Of a stretch of DNA of 27,184 bases, positions 22,383 through 27,184 are shown piece by piece. Below the pieces are notes generated by a model. The model did no database searches and was not told the origin of the DNA. It saw only the letters and a list, made by a program, of their open reading frames with translations. The first letter of the stretch is position 1, and every line of letters starts with the position of its first letter. The position numbers were made by a program, and so were the translations under genes. Origin of the DNA: Smithella sp. D17 (GTDB taxonomy: Bacteria > Desulfobacterota > Syntrophia > Syntrophales > Smithellaceae); contig JQOA01000080.1 in NCBI GenBank assembly GCA_000753945.1, forward strand, positions 1-27,184. The letters run 5' to 3'.

Positions 22383-23431
22383 TACCGCGTAATGTGGTGT
22401 TCAGTAAGACCGAAGAAATTCGCCATCGTATATATCCGGTTATCATCATCTCTAAATCTACCACTGTAAATACCAAACGGCTGGTGGAAATCTGAAACGA
22501 GGAATCCGGCATTAATCTTTTCGGCTCTCTGGCCGGAAGACGTAAATAACAACTCTAAACTTCCATCTGTTGTTTTTATTTTCCAGGGACGCATGATATT
22601 TTCTTTCTCAAATTCAAAGCGCGCCGCTTTCAGGCAATAAATTTTCCCGCCAACCCACATGCAGTTTTCATTAAAATCTTCGTCATCGGTTATCATGTTC
22701 TGGCAAAGATTGAAGGCTAAAAGCTCTCCATATTCATCATAACCGGCGGCCGTCGCCCATTTCCAAAAACTGGAATAAGGGTAATATGTTTTTTGTTCAT
22801 CCATCAAAGCAACATCCCGCTTACGATTGATTACAATTTCTTGATCCCCCATTTTAATCGTTCCTTCAGCCGGCGCAGCTACCTTGTGCGTATAAAATGG
22901 TCTGAATGGCGTAACAGGAGACACCTGAACAAGAGGTTCAATGGTATTCAGGTCTTCGAAAATCTTAATTTCCCCTTTTACAGCGGGCAGGCCTCTTTTG
23001 CCTTTAATGTCTATTATGATCTTGTGAAAACCTTCGTTAAGCCGGTTCTCAAAACGCAGCCAATAACCTTTTTTCTTAAATTCACAGCTGTCATCATATA
23101 CCTGCGAGGCCACGCGCGACGCGCCGCCCGGTAATTGCACGCTGTGTTCAAAACGTTTGTTTTCTGTTCTGTCGTAAGCATAGAAAAAAGAGACACCCAT
23201 AAATTTAGCATCAAAAATAACCATGCCGAAATAATGGGTGGGAGTGATAATGCCAAAATGCTGCCATTCCTTAAGACGGAATTTTTTCCAGAAAGCAGGA
23301 ACTTTGCGCGATGAAGAATACAAAGGTGCTTCGAGAATGTTCACATTGCGAAAAGGCGTACGAAACGTACCGAAGTTAATCGTTCCGTCTTTTTCCACCA
23401 TCTTTTCAGGGGTTGCCGCTACTTTTCTCAT
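22379..23431 (-). CDS. DUF2804 family protein
   Basis: The 350-residue protein matches DUF2804: an early NFGTFRTPFRNVN, then KEWQHFGIITPTHYFGMVIF, AYDRTENKRFEHSVQLPGGA, the region PVTPFRPFYTHKVAAPAEGT, and the late SSFWKWATAAGYDEYGELLA with CMWVGGKIYCLKAARFEF. Function of the family is unknown; it is predicted to be a large beta-rich (lipocalin-like) fold, perhaps acting on lipids or hydrophobic ligands. No signal peptide. The ATG has GGGAGG about 8 nt upstream. It is followed upstream by the dispersed repeat, so it is probably transcribed alone. Confidence 0.85.
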   Translation of the reverse strand: MRKVAATPEKMVEKDGTINFGTFRTPFRNVNILEAPLYSSSRKVPAFWKKFRLKEWQHFGIITPTHYFGMVIFDAKFMGVSFFYAYDRTENKRFEHSVQLPGGASRVASQVYDDSCEFKKKGYWLRFENRLNEGFHKIIIDIKGKRGLPAVKGEIKIFEDLNTIEPLVQVSPVTPFRPFYTHKVAAPAEGTIKMGDQEIVINRKRDVALMDEQKTYYPYSSFWKWATAAGYDEYGELLAFNLCQNMITDDEDFNENCMWVGGKIYCLKAARFEFEKENIMRPWKIKTTDGSLELLFTSSGQRAEKINAGFLVSDFHQPFGIYSGRFRDDDNRIYTMANFFGLTEHHITRY

Positions 23432-23450
23432 AACATCTCCCTCCCGTATA

Positions 23451-23574
23451 ATACCACCTCCCCTTCTTCGGCTAACTTTGTTGGCTTCGTCGTCGGCTTC
23501 CTCAACGTATCAGTAATACGCCTCATCGCCTCCTCCTTGCTGCCTCGTTATCCTTTGAAAGCGAAATGGTATAA
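23451..23574. repeat. 120-bp dispersed intergenic repeat, copy 2
   Basis: The core matches copy 1 (8546-8670) in the same orientation with small differences and a few deleted bases around CGTATCAGTAATACGCCTCA. Edges are weaker inverted repeats (TACCACCTC against GAAATGGTA). It fills almost the whole gap between the DUF2804 and cyclophilin genes. Confidence 0.8.
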
Positions 23575-23577
23575 AAT

Positions 23578-24120
23578 CTATGCTTTCGGTGTCTTCGAAA
23601 GCTTAGGGAAATTTTCATCCAGGATCGCATTCCATTTTTCTATCACAGGATTGATTTTTTCCATAAGTTTCGCAATATCACCTTCGATTATTACGGAAAT
23701 GATTTTATCGCCCTGAACAATCTGATTGACAACTTTCTGGTCGGCGTCACTGACAACTTCGCCAAATACCGTGTGCTTGCCGTCCAGCCAGGGCGTCGGT
23801 ACATGGGTAATAAAAAACTGACTGCCGTTGGTCTGCTGTCCGGCGTTAGCCATCGAAAAAATGCCGGGTTTGCTGTGACGCAACTCTTTGACAAATTCAT
23901 CCTGGAATTTGTATCCGGGCCCGCCGCGTCCATCGCCAAAAGGACATCCGCCCTGAATCATGAAATCGGGAATCACCCGGTGGAACTTTAAGCCATTATA
24001 ATATCCGCGCCGCGCCAGATTGACAAAATTACCCACAGTAAGAGGCGTCTTCTCGGCAAACAGGCATAAATTTATTGTTCCTTTATCGGTTTTAATAACT
24101 GCTTTTAAATCGTTTTTCAT
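23578..24120 (-). CDS. Peptidyl-prolyl cis-trans isomerase, cyclophilin type
   Basis: Cyclophilins speed the cis-trans turn of proline bonds during folding. The 180-residue protein has no signal peptide and should be cytoplasmic. Active-site residues are visible: KFHRVIPDFMIQGGCPFGDG (Arg of FHR, Phe and Gln), FSMANAGQQTNGSQFFITHV, and the substrate-lining PWLDGKHTVFGEV with Trp. A C-terminal helical extension (KLMEKINPVIEKWNAILDEN) goes beyond the usual single-domain end. The ATG has AAGGAG about 6 nt upstream. No lesion. Confidence 0.92.
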   Translation of the reverse strand: MKNDLKAVIKTDKGTINLCLFAEKTPLTVGNFVNLARRGYYNGLKFHRVIPDFMIQGGCPFGDGRGGPGYKFQDEFVKELRHSKPGIFSMANAGQQTNGSQFFITHVPTPWLDGKHTVFGEVVSDADQKVVNQIVQGDKIISVIIEGDIAKLMEKINPVIEKWNAILDENFPKLSKTPKA

Positions 24121-24261
24121 TATAAACTCCTTTTTCTTTCAACTTAAGGTGAGATTAAATATTACGGATTAATAAGTCAAGATAAAAGGACAGCGGATAT
24201 AAAAAAGAGGTGGCAAGTCTTATTCTTGCGATGTCTCCGTGTATGGGATATACAAACCGTA
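24121..24261. other. Divergent promoter region, cyclophilin / mutY
   Basis: About 140 bases, AT-rich, between divergent genes. A frame upstream of 24262 stays open to an ATG at 24226, but it adds 12 residues unlike MutY. No clear promoter boxes. Confidence 0.4.
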
Positions 24262-25374
24262 ATGATGAAGGATATCGATAAAGTCAAAAGGTCTTTGGGA
24301 CGCCGACTATTGGCCTGGTACAGACGCAATCAACGCTCCCTTCCCTGGCGCAAAACAGACGATCCTTACCGTATCTGGATTTCGGAGATCATGCTCCAGC
24401 AAACCCAGGTTGATACGGTGATTCCTTACTATCATCGTTTCCTGAAAACTTTTCCCACCGTTGCCTTGCTCGCTTGCGCTCCCTTGCAGAACGTGCTCAA
24501 GGCCTGGGAGAACCTGGGTTACTATTCGCGGGCCAAAAATATTCACGCTGCCGCCCGAATGGTTGTAGAGAAGTTCGGCGGTAGAATCCCGGATAATTTG
24601 GAAGTGATACAAACACTACCCGGCGTAGGCCAATACACAGCCGGTGCAATCTTAAGCATTGCCTACGGGCAGGCTTTGCCCGCCGTTGACGGAAACGTCT
24701 GCCGGATTTTATGCCGTCTTTTTGCTGTCCGCCAACCTGTGGATAACGCGCAAATGCAGAAGCAATTGCAGAAGCTTGCCGCTTCGCTGATTCCTGTCAA
24801 ACATCCCGGCGATTTCAACCAGGCGCTGATGGATCTGGGAGCGACGATCTGCAAAACCAAAAATCCCGGCTGTTCCCGTTGTCCTGTAGCCTGCCATTGT
24901 CAGGCGCGGCTTCACGATTTACAAAACATTTTACCGATCACTAGGAAGGCCCCCGCAATCCCTCATCGACAGGCGGCGGCAGCCGTCATCCATAATTCAA
25001 AAGGCATGTTGCTGGTTGTTCAGCGGCCGGCATCAGGTTTGCTGGCCTCTTTGTGGAAACTGCCCGGCGGATTCATTCAAGAGGGAGAAAACGTGGAAAA
25101 CAGTTTGAGGCATAGCGTAAAAGAAGAACTGGGCATCTCCATCTGGCCGGGAAAACATCTGGCCTCGGTCAATCATACCTATACACACTTCCGCATCACT
25201 CTTCAGGCATACGAATGTCGTTTACTGAAAGGCACGCCCAAGCCGCTTGGATGCCAGAACTGGCACTGGGTTTCGCCCAGCGATTTAAAAAAGTTGCCAT
25301 TGTCGAAAATTGACAGAATGCTTTTGGTTCATCACAATAATTTTTTTAAGGACAGACTCCATGTTTGGAAATAA
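24262..25374 (+). CDS. mutY: A/G-specific adenine DNA glycosylase
   Basis: MutY removes adenine paired with 8-oxoguanine and so prevents G:C to T:A changes. In the 370-residue product (from ATG 24262) the glycosylase core has SLPWRKTDDPYRIWISEIML with catalytic Glu, the helix-hairpin-helix LPGVGQYTAGAIL, the VDGNV catalytic Asp, and a [4Fe-4S] cluster Cys set, CKTKNPGCSRCPVACHC (spacing 6-2-5). A C-terminal NUDIX-like domain for 8-oxoG recognition follows (LLASLWKLPGGFIQEGENVE, SVNHTYTHFRITLQAYEC). The start is set at 24262 or 24265 by family length; the frame is open from ATG 24226. The 3' end overlaps ywbE by 14 nt. Confidence 0.93.
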   Translation: MMKDIDKVKRSLGRRLLAWYRRNQRSLPWRKTDDPYRIWISEIMLQQTQVDTVIPYYHRFLKTFPTVALLACAPLQNVLKAWENLGYYSRAKNIHAAARMVVEKFGGRIPDNLEVIQTLPGVGQYTAGAILSIAYGQALPAVDGNVCRILCRLFAVRQPVDNAQMQKQLQKLAASLIPVKHPGDFNQALMDLGATICKTKNPGCSRCPVACHCQARLHDLQNILPITRKAPAIPHRQAAAAVIHNSKGMLLVVQRPASGLLASLWKLPGGFIQEGENVENSLRHSVKEELGISIWPGKHLASVNHTYTHFRITLQAYECRLLKGTPKPLGCQNWHWVSPSDLKKLPLSKIDRMLLVHHNNFFKDRLHVWK

Positions 25375-25552
25375 CCGCGCTGATATCAGACTGGGTTCAC
25401 ATGTCAAGGTTGTGCAAAAACAGGACCAACGCACAGGCACGCTCACCGAAGGCATCGTGCGAGACATTCTCACGAAGTCAGCCATCCATCCGCACGGCAT
25501 CAAGGTGCGCCTGGAAAGCGGAATTGTCGGCAGAGTTAAAGAGATTCTCTGA
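25361..25552 (+). CDS. ywbE: YwbE family protein
   Basis: A 63-residue protein of the YwbE family (DUF2196), found widely and of unknown function. It starts MFGNNRADIRLGSHVKVVQK, then DQRTGTLTEGIVRDILTKSA and HPHGIKVRLESGIVGRVKEI: a small beta-barrel-like fold with the GTLTEGIVRDIL-HPHGIKVRLE signature. The ATG is inside the mutY end in another frame, with AAGGA about 8 nt upstream; translation is probably coupled to mutY. Complete. Confidence 0.88.
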   Translation: MFGNNRADIRLGSHVKVVQKQDQRTGTLTEGIVRDILTKSAIHPHGIKVRLESGIVGRVKEIL

Positions 25553-25814
25553 TTCCACATTGATTTAACATAGAATAGGATTCAGATATTCTGCGCAGAT
25601 GGGTTCACTCCCGTGATTTCCTTCCGCCCGTCAATAATAATTAAGTGTTATGTCCCAGGAACTATAAAGTGTTATGTCTTTGGAATAATCCCAAAGTGGT
25701 GTAGATTACTGAATTGTGATAAATATACAAACGTTCATAATTTAATCGCACTTTGGGGAAATCAGATTTGGTCAAACATGCGATTGAAAGAACGTTTTAT
25801 TAATGAGGTTAACA
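25553..25814. other. Intergenic region with short tandem repeat
   Basis: 262 bases without a convincing gene. It holds two 24-nt tandem units at 25643-25690 and a long-range inverted pair CCCAAAGTG (25689-25697) / CACTTTGGG (25750-25758). A ribosome binding site (GAGG, 25804-25807) precedes the next gene. Confidence 0.5.
25643..25690. repeat. 24-nt tandem repeat
   Basis: AAGTGTTATGTC occurs at 25643-25654 and again at 25667-25678, each followed by a similar YYWGGAA tail. The tandem unit resembles multiple terminal binding sites of some insertion sequences (IS21-like), but no transposase gene is attached. Confidence 0.55.
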
Positions 25815-27062
25815 ATGGGACCAATAACTTTGTTTGATAAATCGTTTCTTCAATCCCTAAGTTTGGATGAATCAGTTTGGTTTGACAATTTCTTTTATTC
25901 AGTTATCTGTCCCATATTTTACGTCGAGACATTAGCCGATCTTGAGAAAGCCGTACGACATGGACGAACGCAGGAACAGGAAGTCGGCTACATTGCCGAC
26001 AAATCTCCTGAATTCCATAGAAATCACTGTAGCTACCACCGGACTCTCTGTTTAGGCAATATGATGGGCTATCCTGTGCCGATGAATGGACAGATTCCTG
26101 TAAGTGGCGGTCGCGCTGTTGAAAGCGATGAAGGGAAAAAAGGGTTGGTATTCGAACTTTCAGACGAAGCTCAGGCACTCTCACGTTGGCAGGATGGAAA
26201 ATTCTTGGAGTTAGAGCGCAAGTTTGCAATGGTTTGGCGAAGATCTCTAGAAAATCTTGATCTTCTCGCCGCCGCTTCCATTATCAGAGCTATGGGTATC
26301 GATGAAAAGACCTGCAAAACTCTGGACCAGGCAAAACAAATTGCAGAAGGCGTCATAAGTTCTTGGCTGCCGACAGATATAGTAAAACTGGCATCAATTT
26401 TCCTCGGCATTTCACCAGCGCAAGAAAGGCTTATTCTTGATGCCTGGGTAAAAGCAGGCAACACACCTTTTCCTGTTTATGCGCCTTACGCTGCTCACGT
26501 GTTAACAGTCGAAGTATTTTTTCGGATTGCATTGGGATCGAATCTTATATCCACTCAGCGGCCATCAAATCGGACAGATATAGCGTATCTCTTTTACCTT
26601 CCGTTTTGCATGATTTTCATATCATCTGATAAACTTCATCGAAACTGCGTACCTCTTTTCCTGAGAAAAGATCAAGAGTTTGTGTGGGGAGAAGATCTCA
26701 AATCTGACTTGAGGCGATTGAATGAGCACTATTCCCGCTTAAGTGATGAAGAGAAAGAAAAGGGAATTACACTATTCGCATCTGAACCTCCAAAGGAAGG
26801 TAATTATTTAGTCAGTAACTTGTGGGATCGTCACCTACCCCGTTGGCGTAATATAAAGTCAAGTATACCAAAGATGACTCCAGAAGCGGAAAAAAAGCTT
26901 GTAGAACAAATTAAGAGGCAATCTGAATCAAGAAGATCTTTACCACTTGACGAAATCAATGAAGCTGATGCTGATTTCATGACGATTAAACATAAGGTTA
27001 GGCGACGTAAAGGATCATGGTGGCAAGTTCCAAAAGATTTGAAAGTTTCTGATGAGGAGTAG
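25815..27062 (+). CDS. Unrecognised 415-residue protein, possible PIN-like N-terminus
   Basis: I do not recognise a named family. The start ATG 25815 is chosen because GAGG (25804-25807) is 7 nt upstream. The N-terminus PITLFDKSFLQSLSLDESVW then FYSVICPIFYVETLADLEKA has a beta strand ending in Asp, a helix and a second strand followed by ETLADL, a layout like PIN or PIN-like nuclease domains; this is inference by eye. The middle contains HRNHCSYHRTLCLGNMMGYP and a long helical region. The C-terminus is strongly charged (EKKLVEQIKRQSESRRSLPL, KHKVRRRKGSWWQVP), suggesting nucleic acid binding. No membrane segment or signal. It stands alone after the mutY-ywbE pair and is AT-richer than they are. 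Confidence 0.75.
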   Translation: MGPITLFDKSFLQSLSLDESVWFDNFFYSVICPIFYVETLADLEKAVRHGRTQEQEVGYIADKSPEFHRNHCSYHRTLCLGNMMGYPVPMNGQIPVSGGRAVESDEGKKGLVFELSDEAQALSRWQDGKFLELERKFAMVWRRSLENLDLLAAASIIRAMGIDEKTCKTLDQAKQIAEGVISSWLPTDIVKLASIFLGISPAQERLILDAWVKAGNTPFPVYAPYAAHVLTVEVFFRIALGSNLISTQRPSNRTDIAYLFYLPFCMIFISSDKLHRNCVPLFLRKDQEFVWGEDLKSDLRRLNEHYSRLSDEEKEKGITLFASEPPKEGNYLVSNLWDRHLPRWRNIKSSIPKMTPEAEKKLVEQIKRQSESRRSLPLDEINEADADFMTIKHKVRRRKGSWWQVPKDLKVSDEE

Positions 27063-27184
27063 AATGTGTTTTCATGATTAAAGAAGCACAAAATTTAATG
27101 GATATAATACTTAAATATAATTTAATTTTCCTGGATACCGGCCTGCGCCAGACCTTATGATAAAAAAATACAACGGCAAGTCTC
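27063..27184. other. Window end, non-coding
   Basis: AT-rich, no gene seen before the edge. CTGGATACCGGCCTGCGCC (27131-27149) is a degenerate copy of an arm of the palindromic repeat seen at 584-718. Confidence 0.5.

Noticed and set aside
25613..25837. 74-codon plus-strand frame
   Set aside because: Contains the translated tandem repeat and overlaps the start of the next gene in another frame; no support.

Overview
The window looks like a chromosomal segment of an anaerobic deltaproteobacterium (Desulfobacterota, possibly Syntrophales). This is an inference from protein style, the zapB-like/zapA/6S RNA/rny order and the intergenic palindromic repeats; there is no rRNA or other formal marker. 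The left and right thirds carry ordinary housekeeping genes. The middle (about 10.8-22.4 kb) is an accessory zone full of broken genes, insertion sequences and chimeric junctions.

Region by region: (1) 1-3.4 kb, minus strand: the start of RNase Y (rny), a palindromic MITE-like element, a 6S RNA supported here by base-pairing, zapA, a ZapB-like coiled-coil gene, dusB and a stand-alone GlmU-type nucleotidyltransferase. (2) 3.4-4.75 kb: an AbiEi/AbiEii-type toxin-antitoxin operon inserted exactly at the 5' end of the nucleotidyltransferase gene. The first 53 bp of that gene are duplicated on the far side of the operon, with 4 mismatches. (3) 4.9-8.4 kb: an unrecognised membrane-anchored protein and two adjacent CNNM/CorC-type CBS-domain membrane proteins. 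(4) 8.5-10.8 kb, plus strand: a 120-bp dispersed repeat, a DUF4197 lipoprotein-like or secreted protein, and purD. (5) 10.8-13.7 kb: a decayed nitroreductase fused to the tail of a DUF4268-like protein, followed by a DUF262/DUF1524 (GmrSD-like) gene interrupted by one in-frame stop. (6) 13.8-15.4 kb: an ISKra4-family element with recognisable terminal inverted repeats, a DUF6788 ORF, and a transposase with an internal deletion and a stop. It cuts off a short gene start. (7) 15.7-19.5 kb, minus strand: an SNF2-family ATPase and a SWIM zinc-finger protein with a histone-H1-like tail. (8) 19.6-22.4 kb: a group II intron RT fragment, a complete IS110-family recombinase with a Shine-Dalgarno-sequestering hairpin, and a frameshifted REP-associated (Y1) transposase. 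(9) 22.4-25.6 kb: a DUF2804 protein, a second copy of the 120-bp repeat, a cyclophilin, mutY and ywbE. (10) 25.8-27.1 kb: an unrecognised 415-residue protein whose N-terminus could be PIN-like.

The most unusual structures are the abiE module flanked by a duplicated gene start, the IS110 leader (an anti-SD hairpin plus a non-coding stretch that may hold the bridge RNA), the nitroreductase/DUF4268 chimera at the edge of a decayed restriction-like locus, and the two families of palindromic dispersed repeats near a dead RAYT. I found no CRISPR array, tRNA or rRNA, and nothing I would claim outright as a wholly new system.
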